From Faecalibacterium sp. I4-1-79 (lineage in GTDB: Bacteria > Bacillota > Clostridia > Oscillospirales > Ruminococcaceae), in NCBI RefSeq assembly GCF_023347235.1, contig NZ_CP094467.1, forward strand, positions 1-64,000: a DNA stretch of 64,000 nucleotides. Direction: 5' to 3'. Below the pieces are notes generated by a model, which made no database searches, was not told the origin of the DNA, and was given only the letters and a program-made list of their open reading frames with translations. Of this stretch, positions 44,704-52,830 are shown one piece after another; within the stretch, counting starts at the first letter, position 1, and each line of letters starts with the position of its first letter. The position numbers and the translations under genes are program-made.

Positions 44704-45384
44704 ATGCGATTATTTGATGTTCTGGGCCCGGTGATGATCGGACCCTCTTCCAGCCACACCGCCGGTGCGGCAAAGATCGGCTATACCGCACAAAAGCTTC
44801 TGGGCGAGGTTCCGGCGCAGGCAGACATCGGCCTGTACGGCAGCTTTGCCACCACCGGCAAGGGGCACGGCACCGACCGTGCACTGGTGGCGGGGCTGCT
44901 GGGTCTGCGCCCGGACGACCCCCGCCTGCCGGACAGCTTTGCGCTGGCCGCGCAGCGGGGGATGCAGTTCAGCATCCACCCGGTAGAGCTGCGCTCTGCC
45001 CACCCCAACACCGCCGTGCTCACCCTGACCAGCCGCACCGGGCGGCAGCTTTCGCTCAAGGCGGCATCGGTGGGCGGCGGACGCATCCGCGTCACGGAAA
45101 TCGACGGCGTACCGGCAGATTTTGGCGGGGACAGCAACACCCTCATCATCCACAACGAGGACACCCCCGGCTGCATTGCCGAGGTGACCATGGCGCTGGC
45201 ACTGCGGCGCATCAATATCGCGTCCATGCAGGTGTTCCGCGCCGCTGCGGGCGGCTATGCGGTGATGGTGCTGGAGTGCGACTCCCACATCCCCCACGCG
45301 CTGGAGCGGCAGCTGGCGGTGATGCCGGGTCTGCTGAAGGTGACCTGCCTGAACGTGGACGAGCCGGAAGAAACGGAGGAATGA
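44704..45384 (+). CDS. sdaAB: L-serine dehydratase, beta subunit
   Basis: With SdaAA it deaminates serine to pyruvate and ammonia through an oxygen-labile 4Fe-4S cluster. The 226 residues start RLFDVLGPVMIGPSSSHTAG, the typical opening of the beta domain. An ACT domain occupies about residues 150-226 (IIHNEDTPGCIAEVTMALA). The alpha gene follows 3 bp after the stop. Pyruvate produced would feed the por enzyme of this window. Confidence 0.96.
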   Translation: MRLFDVLGPVMIGPSSSHTAGAAKIGYTAQKLLGEVPAQADIGLYGSFATTGKGHGTDRALVAGLLGLRPDDPRLPDSFALAAQRGMQFSIHPVELRSAHPNTAVLTLTSRTGRQLSLKAASVGGGRIRVTEIDGVPADFGGDSNTLIIHNEDTPGCIAEVTMALALRRINIASMQVFRAAAGGYAVMVLECDSHIPHALERQLAVMPGLLKVTCLNVDEPEETEE

Positions 45385-45387
45385 GCC

Positions 45388-46263
45388 ATGGCATTTTTGT
45401 CCTGTGAAGAGATGCTGGCCGCTGCCCGCAGCCAGAAGATCACGCTGGCAGAAGCGGTGCTGCGCAGCGATTTGGAGGAGAGCCGCCTGACCGAGGCGCA
45501 CAGCCGCGCCGCCATGCGGCACCTGTGGCAGGTGATGCAGGCCACCAGTCAGGAATACGACCCCGCACAGCGCAGCCGCAGCGGCCTTTCCGGCGGCGAT
45601 GCCGCCAAGGTGGAGCAGGCGTGGCAGCAGGGGCGCCTGCTGGGCGATGATTATCTGGCCGCAGTAACAGCGGAAGCCCTGAAGACCGCCGAGTGCAACG
45701 CCTGCATGAAGCGCATCGTAGCCGCGCCCACGGCGGGCAGCTGCGGGGTGCTGCCGGCGGTGCTGCTGCCGCTGGCCCGCGCCGGGCAGGCAGACGAGGA
45801 CGCCGTCTGCGATGCATTGTATGTAGCGGCGGGCTTCGGACAGGTCATCGCCGCCCGCGCCACGCTGGCGGGCGCAGAGGGCGGCTGTCAGGCCGAGGTA
45901 GGTGCAGCCAGCGCCATGGCCGCCGCCGCCCTGTGTAACCTGAAGGGCGGCACCCCGGAGCAGTGCGCCGCTGCCGCCGCCATGGCGCTGGGCAACCTGC
46001 TGGGTCTGGTCTGCGACCCCGTGGCGGGTCTGGTAGAGGTGCCCTGCATCAAGCGCAACGTGGTGGGCGCGGTGAACGCGGTCTCCTGCGCCAACATGGC
46101 ACTGGCTGGGGTGGACTACGCCATCCCCTGCGACGAGGTCATCGATGCTATGGGCCGCGTGGGCAGCCTGCTCTCCCCCGACCTGCGCGAGACCGGTCAG
46201 GGCGGCCTTGCCGCCACCCCCACCGGCGTAAAAATTGCCCGCCAGCTGGCACAGGAGGACTGA
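45388..46263 (+). CDS. sdaAA: L-serine dehydratase, alpha subunit
   Basis: The 291-residue catalytic subunit. The Fe-S ligating cysteines occur in CNACMKRIVAAPTAGSCGVLP (first half). GGCQAEVGAASAMAAAAL and CDPVAGLVEVPCIKRN follow, standard for the two-subunit Firmicutes enzyme. Start ATG follows GGAGGAATGAGCC, overlapping the beta-gene end region. The pair has its own terminator at 46297. Confidence 0.96.
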   Translation: MAFLSCEEMLAAARSQKITLAEAVLRSDLEESRLTEAHSRAAMRHLWQVMQATSQEYDPAQRSRSGLSGGDAAKVEQAWQQGRLLGDDYLAAVTAEALKTAECNACMKRIVAAPTAGSCGVLPAVLLPLARAGQADEDAVCDALYVAAGFGQVIAARATLAGAEGGCQAEVGAASAMAAAALCNLKGGTPEQCAAAAAMALGNLLGLVCDPVAGLVEVPCIKRNVVGAVNAVSCANMALAGVDYAIPCDEVIDAMGRVGSLLSPDLRETGQGGLAATPTGVKIARQLAQED

Positions 46264-46296
46264 GCGCCACGCCCACTCTCCCCCGCCCGGCGGGCG

Positions 46297-46322
46297 AAAA
46301 GCGGCCGTAGAAGCCGCTTTTT
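46297..46322 (+). terminator. Terminator of sdaAB-sdaAA
   Basis: AAAAGCGGC / GCCGCTTTTT stem. Confidence 0.8.
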
Positions 46323-46417
46323 GCGCCGGGACGGCAGAAGGAATGCAGAAAAACCGCAGTAAAATCAAAGAAAAGACGTTCTTTTTCGGAAAATATAAAA
46401 ATATTTCAAAAAAGCTG

Positions 46418-46446
46418 TTGACAAACCCCGCCCTTCGTGATAAAAT
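46418..46446 (+). promoter_or_regulatory. Promoter of tRNA-Arg
   Basis: TTGACA, 17 bp, TAAAAT, 26 bp upstream of the tRNA. Confidence 0.85.
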
Positions 46447-46471
46447 ACATCATGTTCCGAGCGGAACGTAT

Positions 46472-46548
46472 GCGTTGGTAGCTCAGCTGGATAGAGTGAC
46501 TGACTACGAATCAGTAGGCCGGGGGTTCGAGTCCCTTCCATCGCACCA
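46472..46548 (+). tRNA. tRNA-Arg (anticodon ACG)
   Basis: A 77-nt gene with encoded CCA. Acceptor GCGTTGG pairs with CCATCGC (one U-U mismatch), the D stem is GCTC/GAGT, the anticodon stem-loop ACTGA-CTACGAA-TCAGT gives ACG, and the T arm is GGGGG-TTCGAGT-CCCTT. The 3' 45 bp are duplicated at 56849, marking it as an integration site. A terminator-like hairpin (AAATCCCACGATT / AATCGTGGGATTT, 46553-46599) follows. Confidence 0.93.
46504..46548. repeat. attL, left end of element 1
   Basis: The 45 bp from CTACGAATCAG to the tRNA CCA are identical to 56849-56893. They cover the anticodon loop to the 3' end of the tRNA, the usual target of tyrosine integrases. Confidence 0.9.
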
Positions 46549-46632
46549 AGTAAAATCCCACGATTGACCGTTGAAAATACGGTGTAAATCGTGGGATTTC
46601 TTGCTTTATATAGGATTCAAAAGGACTGGAAA

Positions 46633-46697
46633 GTGCCTCATTTGTGCCTTGCTGCCCCAAAAACTACCTCTCGTGTGCCTTACAGAGTGCCTTGTGC
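46633..46697. promoter_or_regulatory. Integrase arm-type repeats near attL
   Basis: GTGCCTCATTTGTGCCTTGC at 46633 matches GTGCCTTATTTGTGCCTTGT at 56723 near the other end, 20 of 22 bp over the full repeat. Further TGTGCCTT and AGTGCCTT copies lie at 46675 and 46687. Directly repeated octamers inside each end are typical integrase arm sites. Confidence 0.6.
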
Positions 46698-46822
46698 TGG
46701 ATGCCCGGCGGGGCGGGTGCTTTTGCCTGTTCATCGCCTGTTTGGGGCAAAGAAAAAGCCTGTCCGGTGTGTAGCCGGGCGGGCTTTCGTGCTGTCTGTA
46801 GGTGCTGCGGCTCTATCGTAGG

Positions 46823-47248
46823 TCATGCACTCTGGGCAGTTGGCTTCTCCTTCTCCGTCTTGGCGAGATAGTTGTAGGCCATCTTGCACACGCCGGCATC
46901 GGTGTAGTAGTCCCCCATGAGGTCAGCGACCTCCGTCCATGTCAGACAACGAACAAAGCGTAGACGGAAAATCAGATACAGGCGCGCGTCCTGAATCGTA
47001 TCGCAAAAGGCAATGGCTTTATCTCGCTCCTGCTCGGCCTGTTCCTCAAGGTAGGTTATCCGTGCATCCATGTCGGCAATCTCAACGGCCAGTCGCCCGG
47101 TGCTGTCTTTCACACCGGATGCGTGGGGCATACCGTTTAGCGAGGGTGCAGCGGGTTCAGCTCTCTGGCGCAGGAACTTCAAAGCCTCACGGTTCTTTTC
47201 GATGGTTTCATTCAGGTGGAAGTAGCGAGAGATTTCTTGGAGTGTCAT
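46823..47248 (-). CDS. ArpU/DUF1492-like phage regulator
   Basis: A 141-residue protein with a predicted coiled coil in the first half (residues about 10-85, MDARITYLEEQAEQERDKAI). A C-terminal helix-turn-helix like sigma-70 region 4 follows (about 95-135, YLIFRLRFVRCLTWTEVADL, then MGDYYTDAGVCKMAYNYL). This architecture matches small phage regulators of the ArpU/DUF1492 group that control late transcription. Start at 47248 after AAAGGGGAAACC. Assignment to a family is by resemblance. Confidence 0.6.
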   Translation of the reverse strand: MTLQEISRYFHLNETIEKNREALKFLRQRAEPAAPSLNGMPHASGVKDSTGRLAVEIADMDARITYLEEQAEQERDKAIAFCDTIQDARLYLIFRLRFVRCLTWTEVADLMGDYYTDAGVCKMAYNYLAKTEKEKPTAQSA

Positions 47249-47368
47249 GGTTTCCCCTTTCATCAATTCGACTGCACCCATTTTACCACAGTGGGCGCAG
47301 AGAATCCATCATAGAACGATGAAAAATGCCCCCTGCGGCCGTTTGTGGGCCGCAAGAGGGCGTTGCTG

Positions 47369-47635
47369 TTACTGTTCGGCGGTCAGGGTCTTGCGCTTCC
47401 GCCGGGCACGTTCTTCCCGGATGCCCTGCACCCTGCCAGCGTTCCAGAGGGCTGCAAATTGGGACATAACCGTCAGAGAACCGCAATCATCAACCGGCTG
47501 CGGAATCTTCAAAAGAGCCTGATACAAATCGCTGACGGCTTTTAGCGTCTGCGCTGTGCTCCATGTCCATGACAGTTTCATGGCTTCTTCTGCGGTGATG
47601 GTGGGGATTCTAGGGGCGTCATCATGGTGCTGCAT
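47369..47635 (-). CDS. Hypothetical small phage-type protein
   Basis: An 88-residue protein of unknown function, starting MQHHDDAPRIPTITAEEAMK. The middle is helical (TAQTLKAVSDLYQALLKIPQ), and the end is basic (REERARRKRKTLTAEQ). The ATG at 47635 follows AGAGGAAT; the frame begins six codons earlier. Gap 47249-47368 is the space to the ArpU-like gene. Confidence 0.6.
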   Translation of the reverse strand: MQHHDDAPRIPTITAEEAMKLSWTWSTAQTLKAVSDLYQALLKIPQPVDDCGSLTVMSQFAALWNAGRVQGIREERARRKRKTLTAEQ

Positions 47636-47737
47636 GGTATTCCTCTCTTTCAAAATTCAATTAAAGTGGTCAGAATTTTCCCGGATGACTGGGTAAAGAT
47701 AGGGCTTGGAAAGCCCGCTGATAGCCCGGTGGGGCTG

Positions 47738-47893
47738 TTACAGTATCTTGAGTGTATTCGGTGTTCCCTCGGCGTTCGAGGAATGCTGTGCTGCATCGTG
47801 CAGCGCGTGGAGATAGGTCAATAGGCGTTCTTTGTTGGCCGCTGACAGGCTGCGGACACGGCAGAGGACTTCTTGCCACTGGGCCGCGGTCAT
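47738..47893 (-). CDS. Hypothetical 51-residue protein
   Basis: Reads MTAAQWQEVLCRVRSLSAAN..., ending in NTLKIL. Its ATG overlaps the stop of the upstream gene (ATGA), and AAAGAGGTG is placed 8 bases before it. The amphipathic helical pattern (KERLLTYLHALHDAAQ) resembles small phage proteins of unknown function. Confidence 0.6.
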   Translation of the reverse strand: MTAAQWQEVLCRVRSLSAANKERLLTYLHALHDAAQHSSNAEGTPNTLKIL

Positions 47894-48102
47894 ACTGCTG
47901 CACCTCTTTCCCGTTCAGTGCGCAGGTGGGCGGCTTTCATTGCTGCTTGTTGGTAACTCATGCCCACTGGAACCAGCACATAACAACCATCCTCGTGCTT
48001 TGCCTTCGCTGCAACAAATCGGCGGCCTCGTCGAACAAAGTAATCTTCCTCGCCGATGCGGAAGCAGTGAACGGATTTGCCCTTGAATGTTCCAATCAAC
48101 AT
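47890..48102 (-). CDS. Hypothetical 70-residue phage-type protein
   Basis: Starts MLIGTFKGKSVHCFRIGEED and is basic, with a beta-rich look (YFVRRGRRFVAAKAKHEDGC). GGAGGTGCAGTGGG precedes the ATG. It overlaps the upstream gene by 7 bp and the downstream one by 4 bp, which supports translation. Function unknown. Confidence 0.65.
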   Translation of the reverse strand: MLIGTFKGKSVHCFRIGEEDYFVRRGRRFVAAKAKHEDGCYVLVPVGMSYQQAAMKAAHLRTERERGAAV

Positions 48103-48428
48103 CCCACTGCACCTCCTTCCAACAGCTTGGCTACGCTTTTGCCGGCCTTTGTTGCGGCTGCATCCAGTGCGGCCAGCTTCCACAGAAACCCGGTGTCTAC
48201 CTTGGCGGTCAGGCTGTCGCCCTTGTGAATGGCTGCCACGGTGTAGCCCTGCTGGGCGTACTGCTGCCGGATCCAGCTCTGCGGGGTCTGGTTCAGGTGG
48301 TCAAGCGTGTTAATCCGGCCGCCGTCCAGCACGATGCTCTCTCGGTGCAGAGTGCGGGGCTTGGCTTCCCGCTGGTCGATGTACTCAACCTCAAAGGCGT
48401 GTAAGCTGATTTTCTTTTCTATCTTCAT
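48096..48428 (-). CDS. Hypothetical phage-type protein
   Basis: A 110-residue protein beginning MKIEKKISLHAFEVEYIDQR with no recognised domain. The ATG at 48428 is placed 8 bases after AGGAGGA; another ATG two codons earlier is too close to it. Overlaps the next gene by 7 bp. Confidence 0.65.
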   Translation of the reverse strand: MKIEKKISLHAFEVEYIDQREAKPRTLHRESIVLDGGRINTLDHLNQTPQSWIRQQYAQQGYTVAAIHKGDSLTAKVDTGFLWKLAALDAAATKAGKSVAKLLEGGAVGC

Positions 48429-48490
48429 GGTCATATCCTCCTATCATGCCCGGCGGGCTTCCATCTTCCCGCCGGGGTCCTCTGTGCGTG

Positions 48491-48823
48491 TTACTGGGCT
48501 TCTAGCGGCTTCACCTGCGATGCACCGAAGAACGATGCGCGGTAGGTCTGGCCGTCACCCCTGCTGCTGTGGATGAGCACCGCCTGAAACAGAGCCTTTG
48601 CACCGTGTTCCACCATGTACCCGGCGGCTTTCCAGCCTGCCCAAGTGTTCACAGGCTCGGTGATCCCGGCGGTCTGCTGCGCTTCCTCGATGCGCTGGGC
48701 GTTGACCGGGGCGGCCTTTGCGCTGTTCCATGCCCGGTGCAGGGCCTCGGCAAAGCTGCCCACACCCTTGCGGTACAGCTTCCATGCCTTATGCATGATC
48801 TCGGAGAGATTGTACTTTTTCAT
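48491..48823 (-). CDS. Hypothetical phage/ICE protein
   Basis: 110 residues starting MKKYNLSEIMHKAWKLYRKG. The first half (LSEIMHKAWKLYRK, FAEALHRAWNSAK) is a motif I recognise from many Firmicutes mobile elements where LSEIMR.AW.....G.SFAEALK.AW occurs, without a known function. It is the first gene of the leftward block from the operator region at 49043. Confidence 0.65.
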   Translation of the reverse strand: MKKYNLSEIMHKAWKLYRKGVGSFAEALHRAWNSAKAAPVNAQRIEEAQQTAGITEPVNTWAGWKAAGYMVEHGAKALFQAVLIHSSRGDGQTYRASFFGASQVKPLEAQ

Positions 48824-49042
48824 ACTGTCCTCGCTTTACTTTGAGGGTCAGCTCCTGTATAATGGGCTTGACCCTTTGGTGGGTTTGGCTCGGTGGTTCG
48901 TTGGTAGCGGTCGCCGGGCCATTTTCTTTTATACAGCTTTCAGGAAGTGGGTTACTGACTTAGCACGCGCTCACGACTTACTGCGCTCCCGGTTCTTACT
49001 TCGCCCCTTGCCTTCCGGTCGTGCTTCCCTTGCTGTGTCTTC

Positions 49043-49148
49043 ATTATAGCACTCAAACAAAGTGCAGTCTATTGATAAAATGCACAAGAATTGAGTGCTA
49101 TAATTATCACTTTTTGCACTTGTAAATAGTGCAAAGATGAAGTAAAAT
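49043..49148. promoter_or_regulatory. Divergent operator-promoter switch with three operators
   Basis: Three 17-bp palindromes GCACT-N7-AGTGC lie at 49049-49065, 49082-49098 (one mismatch) and 49114-49134 (arms extended to TTTGCACT/AGTGCAAA). The first exactly fills the spacer of a leftward promoter (TAGACT, 17 bp, TATAAT, extended -10). The second fills the spacer of a rightward extended -10 (TATAAT, 49099-49104). The third overlaps the -35 of another rightward promoter (TTGTAA, 17 bp, TAAAAT at 49143). The spacing regularity points to one repressor. The leftward leader from here to 48823 carries no other feature. Confidence 0.75.
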
Positions 49149-49173
49149 AAATCATAGAAAGGAAGGGATCAGA

Positions 49174-49512
49174 ATGATTCGGTATAGGATGGAGATTCTA
49201 CCTGCGCTCAAGGCAGCAGGATACAGCACCAACAAAATTCGTACAGATAAACTCATGGGACAGGCTACCTTGCAGCAGCTGCGGCATGGTGAACTTGCAT
49301 CATGGAAAACGATTGATACGGTATGTCGTTTGCTCGACTGCCAGCCGGGTGATCTGCTGGAATATGTGCCCGATGAGATTCCGAACGCTGAAACGCAAGC
49401 GGCGATGGATGAAGTGAACGAGATGATTCAGACAGGCAGCGGTGAGCACTTCACAGGCTCCACAGAGGAATTTGTCAAGAAGCTGCTGGATGAACCCGCC
49501 GGGGAGGAATGA
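49174..49512 (+). CDS. Small Cro/CI-type helix-turn-helix protein
   Basis: A 112-residue protein whose first 70 residues resemble the HTH_26/YozG group (MIRYRMEILPALKAAGYSTN, then LMGQATLQQLRHGELASWKTIDTVC, then RLLDCQPGDLLEYV). The second half is acidic and of unknown fold. It lies directly behind the triple-operator switch, so it is the best candidate for the repressor that binds it. It is followed by the mntA-like gene with nearly no gap. Confidence 0.75.
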   Translation: MIRYRMEILPALKAAGYSTNKIRTDKLMGQATLQQLRHGELASWKTIDTVCRLLDCQPGDLLEYVPDEIPNAETQAAMDEVNEMIQTGSGEHFTGSTEEFVKKLLDEPAGEE

Positions 49513-49514
49513 AC

Positions 49515-49799
49515 ATGGAAGAACTGTATAAGCAGCTGGCAGCACTCGCCCGCCAGCACGGTGCCCGGCGGCTCGTGCTGTTCGGCTCCCGCGCCAGAGG
49601 TGACAACCGCTATAACAGTGACGTGGATCTGGCCGTGTATGGGATGCCAGAGAGCAACCGGGCAAACTTCTGGATGGACTGCGAGGACTTGCCCACGCTG
49701 CTGAAATTTGACATCGTGCATATCACAGACGGGATGAACCCGGCGTTTATCGAAAATATCAAGAAGGACGGTGTAGACCTCTATGTTGCAGAAGATTGA
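49515..49799 (+). CDS. mntA: MNT-type nucleotidyltransferase antitoxin
   Basis: A 94-residue minimal nucleotidyltransferase. The active-site motif GSRARGDNRYNSDVDLAVYG includes the GS and the paired Asp (residues 36 and 38), and a third acid lies in FDIVH near residue 66. In MNT/HEPN systems this protein silences the HEPN toxin by adding nucleotides to it. The ATG at 49515 is 7 bases from GGGGAGGA; an ATG at 49509 is too close. Overlaps the next gene by 17 bp. Confidence 0.88.
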   Translation: MEELYKQLAALARQHGARRLVLFGSRARGDNRYNSDVDLAVYGMPESNRANFWMDCEDLPTLLKFDIVHITDGMNPAFIENIKKDGVDLYVAED

Positions 49800-50169
49800 A
49801 CACTATATCAGCGCGCTGGCACAGCTGGAACAGGCGGTAGCCATCTACCAGAAGAGCCAGCCGGATGCCCTTTACCGTGACGGCCTGATCCAGCGATTTG
49901 AGTTCACGGTGGAACTGGCATGGAAGTCCATCAAGGAATATCTGGAAGATCAGGGCAGCACAACGCCCATTGCCACCCCGCGCGCTGTGCTGAAAGAAGC
50001 CTTTGCCGCTGGTATCATTCAGGACGCGGACGAATGGAACAAGATCATCACGGCCCGTAACATCACTTCTCACGTCTACGATGAAAAGACCGCCGAGGAT
50101 GTGGCCGCGCAGATCTGCAACGACTTTCTGCCCCTGCTGAAAGCACTGAGCAAGTTCTACCGCGATTGA
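49783..50169 (+). CDS. hepT: HEPN-type toxin (HI0074/HepT family)
   Basis: A 128-residue all-helical protein of the nucleotidyltransferase substrate-binding / HEPN group. The HEPN RNase motif R-x4-H is present as RNITSH at residues 92-97. The motif QRFEFTVELAWKSIKEYL near residue 38 is typical for HI0074-like proteins. Together with the preceding MNT protein it makes a type VII-like toxin-antitoxin pair, here probably serving element stability or phage defence. Both are driven from the regulated rightward promoter. Confidence 0.88.
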   Translation: MLQKIEHYISALAQLEQAVAIYQKSQPDALYRDGLIQRFEFTVELAWKSIKEYLEDQGSTTPIATPRAVLKEAFAAGIIQDADEWNKIITARNITSHVYDEKTAEDVAAQICNDFLPLLKALSKFYRD

Positions 50170-50236
50170 TAGCCCGCCGGGGGCTGTCAGAGTGTGGATA
50201 GAGCCACGGCAAGGAAAAATACCCACAAGCAACAAG

Positions 50237-50276
50237 AAAAGCCCTCAGACGTGCGCTGTCACGGTCTGGGGGCTTT
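50237..50276 (+). terminator. Terminator of the HTH-mntA-hepT operon
   Basis: AAAAGCCCTCAGAC with GTCTGGGGGCTTT. Confidence 0.75.
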
Positions 50277-50411
50277 GTGCTGTCTGCGATTTTGTTGGCG
50301 TTACCATTTTCGTGGTGTCACGAAGATGTACGCGAGTGAACAACATGCCGGTGACGCCGCCGGGATGGTGTGGCAGCTGAAGTGTTGCGCCCGGCGGGTG
50401 CTGCACGGTCA

Positions 50412-50447
50412 AAGGGTTTGGGATGCTTCCCAACAAGGCCGCTTTGT
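50412..50447. other. oriT: oriT-like motif in element 1
   Basis: AAAGGGTTTGGGATGCTTCC followed by CAACAAGGCCGC: a TTGGG/CCCAA hairpin followed by CAACAAG-CCGC. The same arrangement occurs next to mobC in element 2 (63161-63193). The rest of the non-coding stretch 50277-50632 has further GC-rich inverted repeats but no gene. Confidence 0.45.
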
Positions 50448-50632
50448 ATAGACAAAGACATTGCTTGCAAGGCTTTGTGCGTACAAAAGCACTGCTTGCC
50501 GCGCTTGTGTTGGTACCACGGCGCACTGATTGCGAATGCTAGGCCCCCTGCAAGGGTGGCTGAACGGCTTGATGAAGATGAAGTGAGCCAGACTCACATC
50601 ATCGACAGTGTTGGCCGCCAGCAGGGTGTAAG

Positions 50633-50833
50633 TTATTCGGAACTGCTGTCAGCGGATGGGGATGCGGCTTCAGTGTTTTTCCGCTGCTGATATTTTTCCC
50701 ATTCATTGTCCAGCAGTTCTCGACCGTTTGGCATGGCGATGATCCGATAATAGAGCCGTAGACAGCCGCGCGCTAGAGTGGCAGCTACTTCCGGGGGGAT
50801 TTCGTCAAGATGAATGTGAATATCATTGCCCAT
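50633..50833 (-). CDS. Hypothetical 66-residue protein
   Basis: Reads MGNDIHIHLDEIPPEVAATL, then ARGCLRLYYRIIAMPNGREL and an acidic Ser-rich tail. The ATG at 50833 follows GGAGGTAAGACT. No function recognised; the type is common in Clostridial phages and islands. Confidence 0.6.
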   Translation of the reverse strand: MGNDIHIHLDEIPPEVAATLARGCLRLYYRIIAMPNGRELLDNEWEKYQQRKNTEAASPSADSSSE

Positions 50834-51136
50834 AGTCTTACCTCCTGAAATATCCTTTGTTTGTTTCATCAGCGGGTGCAAAGAGGATACAGGGTCGGGT
50901 GCAGGATGCGTAACGAAACGGTCAAAATTTTCCTATAAGACTAGCCCACAACAGGGGTCAGCGAGCCCGCTAAGGGCTAGGGTACCCGTTCACAGTACCT
51001 TGAGGGGGGCGCCGGGCTTGAGATGGGGTGCTGGGTGTGATAGAATGGCTGCGGGATGTGGTCTGTCAATCGCTCCCGCTAGGCTGCCTTGCGAGTTCGC
51101 TGCTTGCATGGCGGCCTTTTTGTTTGTCGGTGTCAC
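50834..51136. other. Non-coding stretch in element 1
   Basis: It contains a hairpin AGGCTGCC / GGCGGCCT followed by TTTTTG (about 51082-51120), reading as a rightward terminator. A GGTACCC-type palindromic region lies near 50980. No gene was found. Confidence 0.4.
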
Positions 51137-51394
51137 TTAATCATCGTGAGTGATCAGCTCGTCCGTGGTGATAGCTGCCTGCATCTCTGCCGCCTTGTCA
51201 AAGGCGTTCTCTTCGGCTGCAAAGACAGCATCAACGGCACGCTCGTACAGCTTGGAGCGGGTTTCCGGGTCGATGCCGTCCAGATGGTTGATTGCGCCCA
51301 GCAGCTTGGAAAGCTTCTTCATCAGCGGACGGTTGCTGCTGCGGTCGGTGACGAGTGCGAATAGGTTCGGGTTGGAAGTGTGATTGATAATCAT
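51137..51394 (-). CDS. Hypothetical helical protein
   Basis: An 85-residue, mostly helical, acidic protein starting MIINHTSNPNLFALVTDRSS. The ATG at 51394 is 6 bases after AAAGGAC. No known domain. Located between the replication genes and the leftward small-gene block of element 1. Confidence 0.6.
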   Translation of the reverse strand: MIINHTSNPNLFALVTDRSSNRPLMKKLSKLLGAINHLDGIDPETRSKLYERAVDAVFAAEENAFDKAAEMQAAITTDELITHDD

Positions 51395-51461
51395 GGAAAG
51401 TCCTTTCTGCACCCTTACTGGGCGCGTTCAAAATCAACACCGCCGGGGTGTGGTCAGTTGG

Positions 51462-51629
51462 TCAACTGTGCATATAAGGCAGCAGCATGTGATAGACTAC
51501 CTGCAAGACGTGCAGCGGGATGCTCTGGCCATGCTGCAAGGCTGCTTCGATACAGGCGATGTACTGCGCGCCGGTTGCATCATAGTGGTACGGCTCCCGG
51601 CGGCGCGGGCGGTTTGGGTTGCGTTTCAT
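51462..51629 (-). CDS. Hypothetical 55-residue basic protein
   Basis: Starts MKRNPNRPRRREPYHYDATG and continues AQYIACIEAALQHGQSIPLH. A strong AAGGGAGGTGAACGC site supports it. Very basic N-terminus; function unknown. Directly follows dnaB. Confidence 0.6.
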   Translation of the reverse strand: MKRNPNRPRRREPYHYDATGAQYIACIEAALQHGQSIPLHVLQVVYHMLLPYMHS

Positions 51630-51633
51630 GCGT

Positions 51634-52830
51634 TCACCTCCCTTCAAGTTCGCTGGTGACAGTGAGAAAACGCTGGCGGGTTTTATCAAAGGTCAAGGGG
51701 ATTTCACCAACACGGCCCTCTTTGTTTTTGGCAAGGATGGCTTGAAACTTCTCATCATCGCCAGACAGGAGCAAAATAGCGTCCGCGTCCTGTTCTAACT
51801 GGCCAGATTCCTTCAGATCGGCGGTGCTGGGGGATGCGTGTGCAGCGTTGCGGTTCAACTGGGCAAGGGCTATCACAAGGATTCCTGTGGTTTGTGCAAA
51901 CTCGTGCAACCCGATGGAAATAGACGTGATTTGCTGATAGCGGTCTTTTGCCTTGCTGGCGGCCAGAAGCTGCAAATAGTCGATGAAAACAACTTGCGCC
52001 TTCATTCGCTGGGCCTGCGCCTTGACCCAACCGACCCCCTTGCCGGATGCAGACCGGATGAACAGCGGCAGCTTGTGCAGATCCGCAAGACTGTCAAGGT
52101 CAGACTGCGGCACAGTCTTTGCCTTCACATCGGCCAGAGGAACCGCCAGACGGTTCGCAATAATGCGGGAGGTCAGGGTGTCCGGGTCGGTTTCCAGCGA
52201 GAAATAGCACACCCGGAAGCCCCGCCGGGCTTGTTCACAGGCTATTTGCAGGGACAAGGCCGTTTTGCCGGCACTGGGTCGCCCGCCGATGATGAACAGA
52301 TTGCCGGGTGAAAGGTGTAGGTGCTTGTCCAAAACAGAAATTCCGCTGGGAAGGTAGCGCGGCTTTTCATCCAGTTTTCGGATATAGGTGTCTACCAGTT
52401 CCCCGATTGGCTTGAAATCCTGTTCTTCCCGGTCAAGGGTCAAGGCTTCGCCCATCTGGCTATACAGGTCGGGCAGGTCTGCAAAGGTGGTCAGGTTGCT
52501 GCCAGCCTGAAGGGCCAAACTCTGGAACTGGGTCAAGGCCGCCCGTTCCCGGACAAGCTGCGTCCATTCTTCCACGCGGTCGCGGGTTATGGCGATATAC
52601 TCACCCTCGCATTCCTCTACGCACTCCATAATGGCCGTTCGCTGCTCTGGATATCGGGAACAGGCTTCCACCGCGTCCAGCTGGCCCTTTGCATTCCAAA
52701 GGCCGGACAGCGCGGCAAACACCGGCTGAAGGTCTGCCGGGAAGTGTTCAATCTCCAAATCCGGCAGCGAATAGGGCGCAAGGTCTGGTTTAATGAGGAT
52801 TGCACCCAGTAAAACCTTGTGAATGTTCAT
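51634..52830 (-). CDS. dnaB: DnaB-family replicative helicase
   Basis: A 398-residue hexameric helicase homologue. Its N-terminal helical domain (about 1-110) and the RecA-like C-terminal domain with Walker A GGRPSAGKTALS at 182-193 and Walker B VVFIDYLQLL near 270 are complete. It is shorter than chromosomal DnaB by about 50 residues, as in phage versions. It begins 4 bp inside the DnaD-like gene end, so both are translationally coupled and form the replication module of element 1. Confidence 0.93.
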   Translation of the reverse strand: MNIHKVLLGAILIKPDLAPYSLPDLEIEHFPADLQPVFAALSGLWNAKGQLDAVEACSRYPEQRTAIMECVEECEGEYIAITRDRVEEWTQLVRERAALTQFQSLALQAGSNLTTFADLPDLYSQMGEALTLDREEQDFKPIGELVDTYIRKLDEKPRYLPSGISVLDKHLHLSPGNLFIIGGRPSAGKTALSLQIACEQARRGFRVCYFSLETDPDTLTSRIIANRLAVPLADVKAKTVPQSDLDSLADLHKLPLFIRSASGKGVGWVKAQAQRMKAQVVFIDYLQLLAASKAKDRYQQITSISIGLHEFAQTTGILVIALAQLNRNAAHASPSTADLKESGQLEQDADAILLLSGDDEKFQAILAKNKEGRVGEIPLTFDKTRQRFLTVTSELEGR

